The notes: a model not told the origin generated them from the letters alone. DNA of 64,000 bases from Streptomyces sp. NRRL F-5123 (GCF_000721495.1 NZ_JOHY01000001.1:1-64000); one strand, 5' to 3'. Positions 26,393 through 34,297 are shown, counted from the stretch's first letter. Translations and numbers: made by a program.

Positions 26393-27325
26393 CTACCCGG
26401 CGGCGGCGCCGCCCGCCGCGAAGGGGTCCGCGGGCTGCCAGGGCACCGGGAGGGCCACGTCCACCCGCTCGGCGGCGGCGCGGCGGAGGAGGAAGTCCAT
26501 GCTGGTGGCGAGGTCGTCCGCGGCACGGGGGAGCGGGAGGAGGGGGCGGTCGAGGGGCCGCGTGAAGTCGTCCCAGTGCACGGGCACCACGCGGCGGGCC
26601 CCGGTGGCGGCCACGACCTCGTCCCAGTACGCCGCCCGGAACCCCGCGCTCTGCCGGCCGAGCGCCCCGACCCCCAGGTAGACGGTCTCCGCCCGCACTC
26701 CGGCCAGGGCGCCGGGGCGGTAGTTGGCGCTGGCGTGGACGAGCAGGGCCCGCCCGCGGTGGCGTACGTGGACGGTGTACGACGTGCCCGTCGCCCAGGC
26801 GCGCGGCCGGGCCGGGGGGACGAGCGGGCGGTCGACGGTGCCCGGGAACCGGTCGCCGGGACTGTGCGGGGACACGAGGAGCGTCACCGTGAACGCGCCG
26901 AACTCCAGCGGTTCCCCCTCGGCCGGGACGGTCAGCCGGTCCTCCGGGAGCCCGCCGCCGCGGCCGATGTTGGCGGTCGAGGCGGAGCCGACCAGCCGGG
27001 CGCCGGTGAGCCGGCACACCAGCGGGGCGTCGAGCGCGTGGTCGTAGTGCGAGTGGGCGCAGACCACGGCGGCGAGGCGCGTGACGCCGAGCCGTTCCAG
27101 GCAGCCCCGCACCAGGCGCTCGTCCGGGGCGATCAGGGTGAGGCAGCGCAGGAGCCCCGGGCGGGTGAGGAAGGCGTCGGTCATCAGGGCCGTCTCCCCG
27201 TCGTCGAGCAGCAGCGTCGACACCCCGAGCCACGTCACCCGCAGCCCGCCCTCCACCGGCGGGGCGGCGCGCTGGAGCCGCTCGCGGTAGGGAGCGAGCG
27301 CGGGGCGGCTGAACGGCCAGGCCAT
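26393..27325 (-). CDS. MBL-fold metallo-hydrolase
   Basis: 310 residues. The metal-binding HSHYDH motif is in VVCAHSHYDHALDAP; further ligands are probably in VSPHSPGDRF and VPVHWDDF. This resembles the UlaG/RomA-like or NAPE-PLD-like lactamase-fold hydrolases that cleave phosphodiesters or lactones with two metals. No signal peptide. ATG 27325 begins MAWPFSRPALAPYRERL. Substrate unknown. Upstream of the GH5 gene by 23 bases. Confidence 0.85.
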   Translation of the reverse strand: MAWPFSRPALAPYRERLQRAAPPVEGGLRVTWLGVSTLLLDDGETALMTDAFLTRPGLLRCLTLIAPDERLVRGCLERLGVTRLAAVVCAHSHYDHALDAPLVCRLTGARLVGSASTANIGRGGGLPEDRLTVPAEGEPLEFGAFTVTLLVSPHSPGDRFPGTVDRPLVPPARPRAWATGTSYTVHVRHRGRALLVHASANYRPGALAGVRAETVYLGVGALGRQSAGFRAAYWDEVVAATGARRVVPVHWDDFTRPLDRPLLPLPRAADDLATSMDFLLRRAAAERVDVALPVPWQPADPFAAGGAAAG

Positions 27326-27340
27326 GCGTGGAGCCTAGTC

Positions 27341-27368
27341 GCGTCCTGCGTCCTGCGTCCTGCGTCCT
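27341..27368. repeat. 4 x 7-bp tandem repeat
   Basis: GCGTCCT repeated four times without change just upstream of the metallo-hydrolase gene start. A simple-sequence repeat that could vary in copy number; no known role. Confidence 0.85.
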
Positions 27369-27603
27369 GAGCCGCCGGGCGGCCCGGGAACGCCGCCTCG
27401 CCCACCCCACCCTCACCAACTGGTCTGGACCTATTGAATTCCGCCCTCCGCACCGGCCAAGCTTCGTGCTGCGCGCAGCCCCAGGCGCCAGGCACCGCAC
27501 ACCACGCGAGACGCACAACGCACCACCTCCCCCTGCCGGTTCAGCGCCTGTCTCTAAAGCCTGGATCAGTAGGTAAATGCCCGCCGGCCCGGAATGGGAG
27601 CCC

Positions 27604-27647
27604 TGCGCAAGCGTTCGGGGAACGGTCACGGTGACGGTTCCCCGAAC
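27604..27647. repeat. Left copy of long inverted repeat (palindromic)
   Basis: A 44-base segment beginning TGCGCAAGCGTTCGGGGAAC. Its reverse complement recurs at 28532-28576 with a single extra base (37 identical bases in a row from the outer end). From 27613 to 27647 it is itself a palindrome: 17-bp arms with one mismatch around one central base. Together the two copies bracket the I36-like gene. Confidence 0.85.
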
Positions 27648-27830
27648 GGGAGCCTCTGCGGCTGGTGTGACACGAGGGGAGGGAGCAGCGAACGCCGCGC
27701 ATTGGCCGCGATCAGCGCCCCTTGCGCGGCAACGCCCGCATAGTGGCCTGAACCAGCGCCATCCATCAGGCGGCGAGGACTGTCTACACATGCACTCGGC
27801 TCCGAGGGGGAGTCCGAATCCCGGGGATTG

Positions 27831-28229
27831 ATGAACCTGCGTGCGAAGAAAGCCAAGCTGGCAGCGTGTACCGTCGGTGCGCTGAGCGCCGCCGTCCTCG
27901 CGGTCAGCGCTGCGCCTGCATCAGCGAACACCGACAACGGCTGCGGTTACCCGCAGGTCTGCTTCTACAAGACCTCGTCCAACTGGGACGCCCGGCAGTG
28001 GACAGCGGCCTACAAGGACGTCACCAGCTATTTCCAGAACCTCAGCTCCAAAGCCTACGGCTCGTTCTCGGTGTTCAACTCCCGCAACGACGACGGCGCC
28101 CTGCTGCACTACACCAACGGCGGGCTGCGCTGCGCGGAGCCGGGCGACATCGTCTACAACAACTCGTGGGTGGTGGACAAGATCCGCATCATGGACGACC
28201 CCCACTGCGATGGCATGGGGGCTTGGTAG
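27831..28229 (+). CDS. Secreted peptidase inhibitor I36-like small protein
   Basis: 132 residues from ATG 27831 (GGGGA upstream). The signal peptide ends at PASANT. The mature part of about 100 residues has GCGYPQVCFYKTSSNWDA, FSVFNSRNDDGALLHYTNGG, LRCAEPGDIVYNNSWVVDKI and a final HCDGMGAW; four Cys could form two disulphides. This pattern is like the I36 (SMPI-type, crystallin-fold) family of secreted Streptomyces proteins. Protease inhibition is not proven. The gene lies between two long inverted repeats and close to an insertion sequence, so it may be part of a mobile cassette. A hairpin terminator follows at 28272. Confidence 0.75.
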   Translation: MNLRAKKAKLAACTVGALSAAVLAVSAAPASANTDNGCGYPQVCFYKTSSNWDARQWTAAYKDVTSYFQNLSSKAYGSFSVFNSRNDDGALLHYTNGGLRCAEPGDIVYNNSWVVDKIRIMDDPHCDGMGAW

Positions 28230-28271
28230 CCTCCGGGCCGTCCGACCACCGCTGACTTCGAGGACCACCAC

Positions 28272-28306
28272 GGAACCCCCGGACCGCACCCGCGGCCTGG
28301 GGTTCC
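28272..28306 (+). terminator. Hairpin terminator
   Basis: 8-bp arms GGAACCCC (28272-28279) and GGGGTTCC (28299-28306) with a 19-base loop, 42 bases after the I36-like gene. The rest of the gap to 28531 shows no gene. Confidence 0.5.
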
Positions 28307-28531
28307 CGAATCACCGCGGCAGGGCCGTGGCGCCGCCACACCCACCGGCGTCCTGCGTTCGGCTCGTACCGGACCCGGCCACCGCCCCGGTGGCCTGTCA
28401 CCGGGTGGCCCGTGAGCCAAGTTGGTCGCGACCGACCTGAGAACGATCACAGATTTCCGGCCCGCTGCCCGATTCCGCGGACCGCCGGGTGAAGGTGCTG
28501 ACCATCACCTCCAGATCGATCAAGCCGCTCA

Positions 28532-28576
28532 GTTCGGGTGAACCGTCACCGTGACCGTTCCCCGAACGCTTGCGCA
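28532..28576. repeat. Right copy of long inverted repeat (palindromic)
   Basis: Reverse complement of 27604-27647 with one extra base; outer end TGCGCAAGCG read on the minus strand. Internally palindromic (GTTCGGGT...CCCGAAC). It lies 26 bases outside the target duplication of the IS256-type element. Confidence 0.85.
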
Positions 28577-28601
28577 GAGCACTCATTTCGGACTCGCAGC
28601 C

Positions 28602-28610
28602 CTTGACCTG
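28602..28610. repeat. Left 9-bp target-site duplication
   Basis: CTTGACCTG directly abuts the left end of the insertion sequence and is repeated at 30493-30501. Confidence 0.85.
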
Positions 28611-28619
28611 GAGAAATCG

Positions 28620-29120
28620 TCAAGACTTGTGGATCGAGTCAGGGCGGTGTTGATCTGACTGTTGCAGTCGGCGGCTCGCTGCGTTCCGAACGCGGCGGGT
28701 TCGGCCCTGTTCGGCGAGCAGGCCGAGGGCCTCAGGTGAGGTGACAATGAGTACGACCGAGGCCGTGCGCTGGAACCAGTCGGATGCGGTCGTGAGTTCC
28801 TCGGCGGTCCATGGCTCGTCCAGCGCGATTGCCCTGAGAAGGGTCCACTCGCGCAGCCGACGGGCGAGGAAGGGACGGTCCCCGATTACTCCAGCCAGGG
28901 TTTGTGCCCAAGCGGTGAACGCCGGGTCGGTCAGCAGGTGGGCTGCCCGACGTTCAAGATGGCGGTTGACCGCAGCCTCCGCCATCGACACGTCCGGATC
29001 ATCCAGGACGGTGGCCACGAGGGCGGCCTCGTCCGCCTCCGGGACATCTTCCAGATCCTGCAGGCAACTGAGGTAGCGGAGGTAATCGGGAGGATCCTCG
29101 TCGAACGGCTGGTCGGTCAT
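28620..29120 (-). CDS. IS passenger protein of unknown function
   Basis: 166 residues from ATG 29120, which overlaps the transposase stop (ATGA), so translation is probably coupled. The stop codon lies inside the left terminal inverted repeat, so the gene belongs to the element. The N-terminus is acidic (MTDQPFDEDPPDYLRYLSCL, then DVPEADEAALVATVLDDPDV), followed by a helical region with HLERRAAHLLTDPAFTAWAQ and FLARRLREWTLLRAIALDEP. No DNA-binding or catalytic motif is recognised. A longer frame reading upstream is antisense to nothing but overlaps the transposase and is rejected as start. It could regulate transposition. Confidence 0.75.
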   Translation of the reverse strand: MTDQPFDEDPPDYLRYLSCLQDLEDVPEADEAALVATVLDDPDVSMAEAAVNRHLERRAAHLLTDPAFTAWAQTLAGVIGDRPFLARRLREWTLLRAIALDEPWTAEELTTASDWFQRTASVVLIVTSPEALGLLAEQGRTRRVRNAASRRLQQSDQHRPDSIHKS

Positions 29121-30370
29121 GCGGCAAGCCCTTCCGGTCGCTCCGCCAGCTGGCCCCGTTCGAAGCGGGCTCCGGCGCGGACCAGGGCGACCAGGTGGGG
29201 TGCGTTCACGGCCCGCCAGCGGGCTTGAGAGGACTCGACGAGCTTGAAGACCATGGCCAGTCCCGCGGCGCGGGAGCCGGCGCCCTTCGTGACCTTGGTG
29301 CGGAGCCGGACGGTGGCGAAGGTGGACTCGATCGGGTTGGTGGTGCGCAGATGGATCCAATGCTCAGCGGGGAAGTCGCAGAACGCCGGCAACTCGTCCT
29401 CATCGTCCATGATCCGTTGGACAACCCTGGGGTACTTCGTCCCGTAGGCCCGCTCGAAGCCGCGGGCGGCCTTGACCGCGTGGTCCTTGTCCTCGGCGTT
29501 GTAGATCTCCTGCAGTGCCCGCTTGGCAGCGGGCTGGGCGGATTTCGGGAGAGCGTCGAGCACGTTGGCGGTTTTGTGAACCCAGCACCTTTGATGACGG
29601 GTGTCGGGGAACACCTCCTTCAGCGCGTTCCAGAAGCCGAACGCGCCGTCGCCGACGGCCAGGACCGGAGCCCGCATGCCCCGGCGAGCACAGTCCCGCA
29701 ACAGGCCCGCCCACGCCTCGGACGACTCGCGGTATCCGTCCGTCATCGCGATCAGTTCCTTCGTGCCGTCCGCGCGCACACCTATCAGCACCAGCACCGT
29801 GGCCTTCGCCTCCTCCAGGCGTATTCGCAGGTGGACGCCGTCCGCCCAGACGTAGACGTAGTCCGCGGCGGACACGTCACGGTCCTGGAACGCGGTGCGG
29901 TCGCCCTGCCATTGCGCGGTCAGCCGCGTGACCGTCGCTGGCGAGAGACCAGCCGCCGAGCCGAGGAACTGCTCGAGCGCGGGCAGGAAGTCTCCCGACA
30001 ACAGGCCGTGCAGGTAGAGCAGCGGGAGCAACTCGCTGACCTTCGGGGACTTCCGGCACCAGGGCGGCAGAATCGCCGAGGAGAACCGCTTGCGCTCGCC
30101 GCTGACCTCGTCGACTCGCTTGTCGTTCACCCGGGGCGCCTTGACCTGGACGGCCCCGGCGACGGTGGTGACCTTCCGCGGCTGGTGATAGCCGTTGCGA
30201 ACGACTAGCCGGCGACCGTCGCTATCCCGCTCATCAGCCAACTCAGCGATATAACTGTTGACTTCAGCTTGCAACGCGGCTGCCGGCATCCGCCGAGCTC
30301 CCTCACGGACGATCTCGTCGATCAAGGAGCCGTCTCGCGTGGAGCCATCCTCATTCACTACGGTGAGCAC
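29117..30370 (-). CDS. IS256-family (Mutator-type) transposase
   Basis: 417 residues from GTG 30370, with GGAAGG 7 bases upstream; the longer frame to 30508 crosses the IS end and is rejected. Family features: YIAELADERDSDGRRLVVRN, GYHQPRKVTTVAGAVQVKAP, the DDE catalytic core with VWADGVHLRIRLEE (first D), APVLAVGDGAFGFWNALKEV (second D) and IESTFATVRLRTKVTKGAGS (E), and the C/D(2)H-like DTRHQRCWVHKTANVLDALP. Length and motifs are complete, so it is probably active. The ribosome site is inside a 15-bp inverted repeat (see 30372-30445). Confidence 0.96.
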   Translation of the reverse strand: MLTVVNEDGSTRDGSLIDEIVREGARRMPAAALQAEVNSYIAELADERDSDGRRLVVRNGYHQPRKVTTVAGAVQVKAPRVNDKRVDEVSGERKRFSSAILPPWCRKSPKVSELLPLLYLHGLLSGDFLPALEQFLGSAAGLSPATVTRLTAQWQGDRTAFQDRDVSAADYVYVWADGVHLRIRLEEAKATVLVLIGVRADGTKELIAMTDGYRESSEAWAGLLRDCARRGMRAPVLAVGDGAFGFWNALKEVFPDTRHQRCWVHKTANVLDALPKSAQPAAKRALQEIYNAEDKDHAVKAARGFERAYGTKYPRVVQRIMDDEDELPAFCDFPAEHWIHLRTTNPIESTFATVRLRTKVTKGAGSRAAGLAMVFKLVESSQARWRAVNAPHLVALVRAGARFERGQLAERPEGLAA

Positions 30371-30371
30371 G

Positions 30372-30445
30372 GGCGTACCTTCCCGACCGACGCGCCAACG
30401 TCGGCCCACTCGATGACCATCGCAGATCATTCGGGAAGGTACGCC
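30372..30445 (-). promoter_or_regulatory. Hairpin that can hide the transposase ribosome site
   Basis: Perfect 15-bp inverted repeat, 30372-30386 and 30431-30445, spacer 44 bases. In the minus-strand transcript the 3' arm holds the GGAAGG ribosome site that serves the transposase GTG at 30370. Transcripts entering from outside would fold the stem and block translation; a transcript starting inside the spacer would not contain the 5' arm. Confidence 0.65.
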
Positions 30446-30492
30446 TTTCGCGTGTCTCCCCGACACCGGTCCACAGATCTTGAGCATTGCTC

Positions 30493-30501
30493 CTTGACCT
30501 G
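30493..30501. repeat. Right 9-bp target-site duplication
   Basis: CTTGACCTG, identical to 28602-28610, next to the right end of the insertion sequence. Confidence 0.85.
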
Positions 30502-30606
30502 CACTCACGGGGTTCAGAAACAGGCACCTTGTTCTTTGTCTTCCGGTGCCGACACACTCATGAAGAAATCAATATGAGGGTAGGGAGCACCGCACGGTTC
30601 GGTGCA

Positions 30607-31368
30607 TCAGTAGCGGTGGCCGGGCCAGTGAGCGTCCTCCCAACGATCGTCGCCGGTGAGACCGAGCAGCCGTATTCGGTGGAGCAGTTCCCCTGGAACG
30701 CCGTGGGCCCGGAGCCGCGCAGGGACATTGCGGACCAGCCAGGCGCTCAGCTCGATGCGTGTCTCTTCCTCGTTCTCCCAGGTGTGCCAGGGGAGTTGGT
30801 CCCCGAGCAGGTCGTACTCCCACTTTGCTGCCGCCTCGGCCAGGTGGTCGTCGGCCGGGCGGTCAGTCAGCGTTTCCCATGTGGTGAGCCACGGGCTAAG
30901 CGTGGCAGATGCCTCGGTGATCACTGCCAGGACCTCGTACGCGGGTACTGCGGGATCGGGATCGGCGAGCGTGTCGGCCCACCAGGCGTGCAGGAAGTCC
31001 CTGACTGCTTCGGCTTGCACGGCGGGCCACTGCTGCCAATGACCGCGGGCAAGCGAGCGGCCGGCTTCCTCCAAGCCGAAGAGCGGCTCGACGGAGCCTT
31101 TGACGAGGGCCGTGGCGAACTGGGGCAGGATCCGGCGTAGTACGGATGCGTGGTCGTTCCAGTCGGGGGCCTGCCAGGTGCGGCGTAGGAGGTCAAGGTC
31201 CAGCTCCGTATCCGGAACCTTGAGCTGCGCGAGTTCTTCGGCGCTGCCCCAGTGACACTCGCAGTTGTGCTCGTCGGGATGGGCCGTCATCCCGACGAAG
31301 GCAGCGGTCAGGCCGTCGAGCGCGGTAGCGAGGCGAAGTCGTGCGGGGGGCCGGTCGGGGTTCGTCAT
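30607..31368 (-). CDS. Hypothetical protein with a His/Cys cluster
   Basis: 253 residues from ATG 31368 (no strong ribosome site). Near residue 30 it has HPDEHNCECHWGSAEELAQL, a dense His/Cys group that could bind a metal. The rest is helical and Trp-rich: TWQAPDWNDHASVLRRILPQ, GHWQQWPAVQAEAVRDFLHA, DQLPWHTWENEEETRIELSA. No signal peptide or membrane segment. I recognise it as a Streptomyces hypothetical family without known function. Upstream sequence shows no partner gene; the insertion sequence lies just downstream. Confidence 0.75.
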   Translation of the reverse strand: MTNPDRPPARLRLATALDGLTAAFVGMTAHPDEHNCECHWGSAEELAQLKVPDTELDLDLLRRTWQAPDWNDHASVLRRILPQFATALVKGSVEPLFGLEEAGRSLARGHWQQWPAVQAEAVRDFLHAWWADTLADPDPAVPAYEVLAVITEASATLSPWLTTWETLTDRPADDHLAEAAAKWEYDLLGDQLPWHTWENEEETRIELSAWLVRNVPARLRAHGVPGELLHRIRLLGLTGDDRWEDAHWPGHRY

Positions 31369-31544
31369 GGCGTTCGCATTCAGGGACTCCGGGAGCTTCT
31401 GCCATCCGAAGATCGCTAACTTACCCGGGCGGTTCCCAGGCCGCCATCGACATGATGCATCCCGACTCCCGCGACGCTTGTGATCGCCCCGGGATGGGTC
31501 ACAAGGTCGGCGGCAGTACCTGTGCGCGCCGGCATTCCGGACTC

Positions 31545-31764
31545 GAACGGCGTCTCGAACGAGGCCACCCACCTGGAGATTCACCGGACGTGGGAGAAAC
31601 CCGCCACCTCCGACCGGCTCACCCCGGCCCGGGTCCGCCGAGGGTTTCGGAACATCCGCGTTCACTTCGCCTGCCCGGCCCGTGTTCCCAAACCCCGAGG
31701 CGCCGGCCCCGGACGGCCACCCGGCGTTCGCCGCACGGGTGGGCACGGCGGGCTTCCGGCCTGA
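31545..31764 (+). pseudogene. Transposase C-terminal remnant
   Basis: An open stretch encodes TWEKPATSDRLTPARVRRGF then RNIRVHFACPARVPKPRGAG and PGRPPG. This LTPARVRRGFRNIR...PxPGPGRPPGxKN pattern is the usual C-terminus of a DDE (IS4-like) transposase family of actinobacteria. Only about 50 codons remain; the catalytic part is absent, and no start is visible. It is a scar of a second, older mobile element. Confidence 0.6.
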
Positions 31765-31826
31765 GCGCGAAGGAGCCGGTCGGCCGCCTCCGCCACGGCG
31801 TCCGTGGTCACAGGGTCGTCGGTCAT
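31731..31826 (-). pseudogene. N-terminal remnant of a 2-keto-4-pentenoate hydratase-like gene
   Basis: From ATG 31826 the minus strand reads MTDDPVTTDAVAEAADRLLR then AQAGSPPCPPVR, matching the N-terminal helix of fumarylacetoacetase-type hydratases (AADRLLxAxxxGxPxAPVR). After about 32 codons the similarity is lost where the transposase remnant overlaps. The identification rests on a short pattern. Confidence 0.45.
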
Positions 31827-31869
31827 GCCGATCAGGCTCGCAGCGCGGCAGGGCCGCGACCAGGAAGAC

Positions 31870-31886
31870 GTTCCGCTCAGCGGGAC
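31870..31886. promoter_or_regulatory. Candidate IclR-type operator
   Basis: GTTCCGCTCAGCGGGAC: 8-base arms around one central base, 7 of 8 pairs matching. It is close to the TTCCGCnnnGCGGAA-like sites of IclR-family catabolic regulators and lies between the divergent hydratase and IclR remnants, as an original operator would. Confidence 0.5.
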
Positions 31887-31899
31887 GCTTTTCGTGTGG

Positions 31900-32075
31900 A
31901 ACCGGAGCTCGACACGGTACTCGGGAAGGCCGTTGGCCGTCCTGCGGTTGTTCACCGGCGACGACCGCGTCCTCGGCCTGGCCGAGCTGGCACGCCGCAC
32001 CGGGCTCCCCCAAGGCCACCGGCCTGGGCAACCAGCTCGCCCGCCGCCGGATCCCCTCGCACACCGCCACGCTGT
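31900..32075 (+). pseudogene. Frameshifted N-terminal remnant of an IclR-family regulator
   Basis: Three frames in order give DTVLGKAV, then LAVLRLFTGDDRVLGLAELA RRTGLP, then KATGLGNQLARR. Joined, they match the winged-helix start of IclR regulators (GKAVAVLRLF...LGLAELARRTGLPKATxHRLxNQL). Two frameshifts and loss of the remainder show decay. The sequence stops near the terminator of the arabinofuranosidase gene. Confidence 0.6.
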
Positions 32076-32079
32076 GACA

Positions 32080-32124
32080 CCGCGGGGTGGTGCGGGGGAG
32101 GCTTCCCCCGCGCCACCCCCGCGG
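32080..32124 (-). terminator. Strong hairpin terminator
   Basis: Arms of about 20 bases (32080-32099 and 32104-32124, one bulged base) directly after the arabinofuranosidase stop codon. Confidence 0.75.
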
Positions 32125-32125
32125 T

Positions 32126-34036
32126 TCAGTTGAGGGCGAACTTCTGCGCCGCGGTGCCGTTGCACTCGTGGATCTGCAGCGGCGTGGCGTTGGCCGTGGC
32201 GCCGCCGACGGCGTCGAGGCACAGGCCGGACTGCGGGTTGAGCAGCGAGCCGTTGGTCTGCAGCTGCCAGACCTGGCCGCCGTTGCCGTCGCAGTCCCAC
32301 AGCTCGACCGCCGTGTCCTCGGCGGTCGAGTCGCCGGTGACGTCGAGACAGCGGCCGAGGGTGGTCAGCGAGCCGTTGGTGTTGTGGTACCAGTGCTGGT
32401 CGGCGGCGTACGCCTGGCAGTCGTAGAGCTGGGCGGCGGCGCCGTTGCCGCCGTTGTCGTCGCCGTGGACGTCCAGGCACTTGCCTGCCGGGCCGGCGAC
32501 CGCGCCGCCGCCGTTCACCGCGAACTTCTGCGCCGCGGTGCCGTTGCAGTCGTGGATGCGCAGCCGGCTGCCGTTGGCGGTGGAGCCGCTCGGTGTGTCG
32601 AGGCAGCGGCCGGACTGCGGGTTGTACAGCGCGCCGTCGACCTGCTGCACCCACTTCTGGCCCCCGACACCGTTGCAGTCCCACAGCTCGACCTGGGTGT
32701 CCTGGGCGGTGCCGTTGCCGTTGACGTCGAGGCAGCGCCCGAGGGTGCGCAGCGAGCCGTCCGACTCGTGCGTCCAGTGCTGGTCGGCGGCGGCGCCCTG
32801 GCAGTCCCACATCTGGACGGCGGCCCCGTCGCCGCCGATGTCGTTGCCGGAGACGTCCACGCACTTGCCGCCGGGCGCGCCGATCGTGGCCGGGGCGACA
32901 CCTGCGGTGTCGCCCGCGTAGCCGGCTGCGACGATGCCGGCCTGCACGGCGTCGTCGGCTGCGTCGGAGGGGTAACCGGCGGTGATGGCGCCCTCGAAGA
33001 AGGAGCCGCCCGCGCGGTTGCTGTTGTCGCCGCCCGTGCCCAGGACGATCGAGCCCTCCTGCTGCATGGGCGCGTAGCCGGGCGGCAGGGCGCCGTTCCA
33101 CCAGGTGGTCAGGCCGCCGGAGCGGGAGTCACCGCCCTTGAGGGCGAAGGTCCGCTGCCCGTCGTTCTTCAGCAGCGCGGTGACGAACGGTGTGGCGTTG
33201 CCTCCGTTGCGGCTGTGGGCGTTGGTGTCGGCCTGGAAGATGCCGTCCTCCAGGTCGGCCTGCACCCACGGGCCGTCGCCCGTGCAGGGGTCGCAGGCGC
33301 GTGCGGGGGAGATGTTGAGGGCGTCCATGTGGCCGGCGTGGGTGTCCTCCTCCTTCGCCTCGACGTTGCCGAAGTCGAAGCAGCAGTCGTGGATGGTGTG
33401 GGTGCCGCTGGTGACCATGTACATACCCTCGGGCCGGCCCTTCGTCGCGACGCCCGAGCCGACCGCGTGCCGGTAGCCGACGCCGGGCTGCACGTAGACC
33501 CCGTACACCGAGTGGCCGGCGAGGGTGACGTGCAGCGCGTTCGCGAGCGCCCCGGCGTTCGCGGCGCCCGCGGTGCCCGCGCCGGCAATCGTCAGGTCGT
33601 TGCGCTGCGGCGACTGGTCGTAGATCCGGGTGATGACGCAGGCGGTGCCCGTGCAGAATGCGTTCTGCGCGCCCGCGTCGGCCCAGCCCCCGGTGGAGGC
33701 GAGGCCGATGTCGCGGGCCGCGCCGTCGCTGACCCGGGTGACCTGGTAAAGACTGCCGCCGTAGCCGGAGTAGAGCGCGCGCACCGTGCTGTAGGCGCCG
33801 ACGCACGGGGTGCCGGCGTTGCCGTAGATGTCGCAGGGGAGTGAGCCGGCCGCCTGCGCGGGACCGGTGGTGCCGAGGAGGAGGCCCGCGGCCAGGACGA
33901 GCGTGCCGCCGAGCGCGAGGAGGGCCCTGCGGCAGCGGCGCAGGGCGAGGCGCAGGGGGCCGCGGTCGCGGGTGGGGCTTCCGGCTCGGTTCCGCCGGCG
34001 GTTCGGGTGCTGATCGCGGGGAGGGCGAGCGGTCAT
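32126..34036 (-). CDS. Secreted GH54 alpha-L-arabinofuranosidase with two ricin B lectin modules
   Basis: 636 residues from ATG 34036 (GGAGAAAGGG upstream). An Arg-rich N-terminus and signal peptide end at GPAQAAG. The GH54 catalytic domain (about 62-370) starts SLPCDIYGNAGTPCVGAYST and contains CCFDFGNVE, the nucleophile region, and GSIVLGTGGDNSN, the acid/base Asp region. Two ricin B-type lectin modules follow (about 380-505 and 510-636) with QMWDCQG, VELWDCNG and IHDCNGTAAQKF repeats; these replace the CBM42 usual in fungal homologues. Extracellular removal of arabinose side chains from arabinoxylan or arabinan. Shares module style with the GH16 enzyme at 15809. Confidence 0.93.
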   Translation of the reverse strand: MTARPPRDQHPNRRRNRAGSPTRDRGPLRLALRRCRRALLALGGTLVLAAGLLLGTTGPAQAAGSLPCDIYGNAGTPCVGAYSTVRALYSGYGGSLYQVTRVSDGAARDIGLASTGGWADAGAQNAFCTGTACVITRIYDQSPQRNDLTIAGAGTAGAANAGALANALHVTLAGHSVYGVYVQPGVGYRHAVGSGVATKGRPEGMYMVTSGTHTIHDCCFDFGNVEAKEEDTHAGHMDALNISPARACDPCTGDGPWVQADLEDGIFQADTNAHSRNGGNATPFVTALLKNDGQRTFALKGGDSRSGGLTTWWNGALPPGYAPMQQEGSIVLGTGGDNSNRAGGSFFEGAITAGYPSDAADDAVQAGIVAAGYAGDTAGVAPATIGAPGGKCVDVSGNDIGGDGAAVQMWDCQGAAADQHWTHESDGSLRTLGRCLDVNGNGTAQDTQVELWDCNGVGGQKWVQQVDGALYNPQSGRCLDTPSGSTANGSRLRIHDCNGTAAQKFAVNGGGAVAGPAGKCLDVHGDDNGGNGAAAQLYDCQAYAADQHWYHNTNGSLTTLGRCLDVTGDSTAEDTAVELWDCDGNGGQVWQLQTNGSLLNPQSGLCLDAVGGATANATPLQIHECNGTAAQKFALN

Positions 34037-34297
34037 CGTCGACCCTTTCTCCGTCGAGTGTGCGTCGAGGTGACGCCGGGTCGTGCGGGTGCTGCCGTGC
34101 GGCGGACGGGGCGCGTGGTGCCGCGGCCGCCGCATGATGCGGTGCGGTCCTACGACGGAGAAGCATGCCCTATCCAGCGATGTGACGGTTGCTCACCCTC
34201 GTTGCGGAAGGGGCGGCGGGCGTCCGCGCGCGGCCGGGCGGCGGCCCCGCGGCGGAAAAGGGATGCAGCGGGGTGCCGGATCGCGCAGAATCCCCTG

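Larger units (their letters stand above)
27326..27830. other. Gene-free stretch with tandem repeat and palindrome
   Basis: About 500 bases without a gene. Four exact copies of the 7-mer GCGTCCT sit at 27341-27368. A stretch of lower GC with an EcoRI-like GAATTC follows at about 27420-27445. A long palindrome lies at 27613-27647 as part of the inverted repeat described separately. The last 100 bases probably carry the promoter of the secreted protein gene at 27831. Confidence 0.5.
28611..30492 (-). mobile_element. IS256-family insertion sequence, complete, 1882 bp
   Basis: Ends are defined by terminal inverted repeats of about 28 bp, 28611-28638 (starting GAGAAATCGTCAAGACTTGT) and the complement of 30465-30492 (starting GAGCAATGCTCAAGATCTGT), with 20 of 28 positions matching. 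They are flanked by an exact 9-bp direct repeat CTTGACCTG (28602-28610 and 30493-30501), the length expected for IS256-type transposition. It contains a Mutator-type DDE transposase and a coupled passenger gene on the minus strand. The intact frames and preserved duplication indicate a fairly recent insertion. Confidence 0.9.

Noticed and set aside
27604..28576. Repeats considered as CRISPR or as ends of the IS256 element
   Set aside because: Only two copies in inverted orientation, no spacers; and the IS ends with target duplication are clearly at 28611 and 30492.
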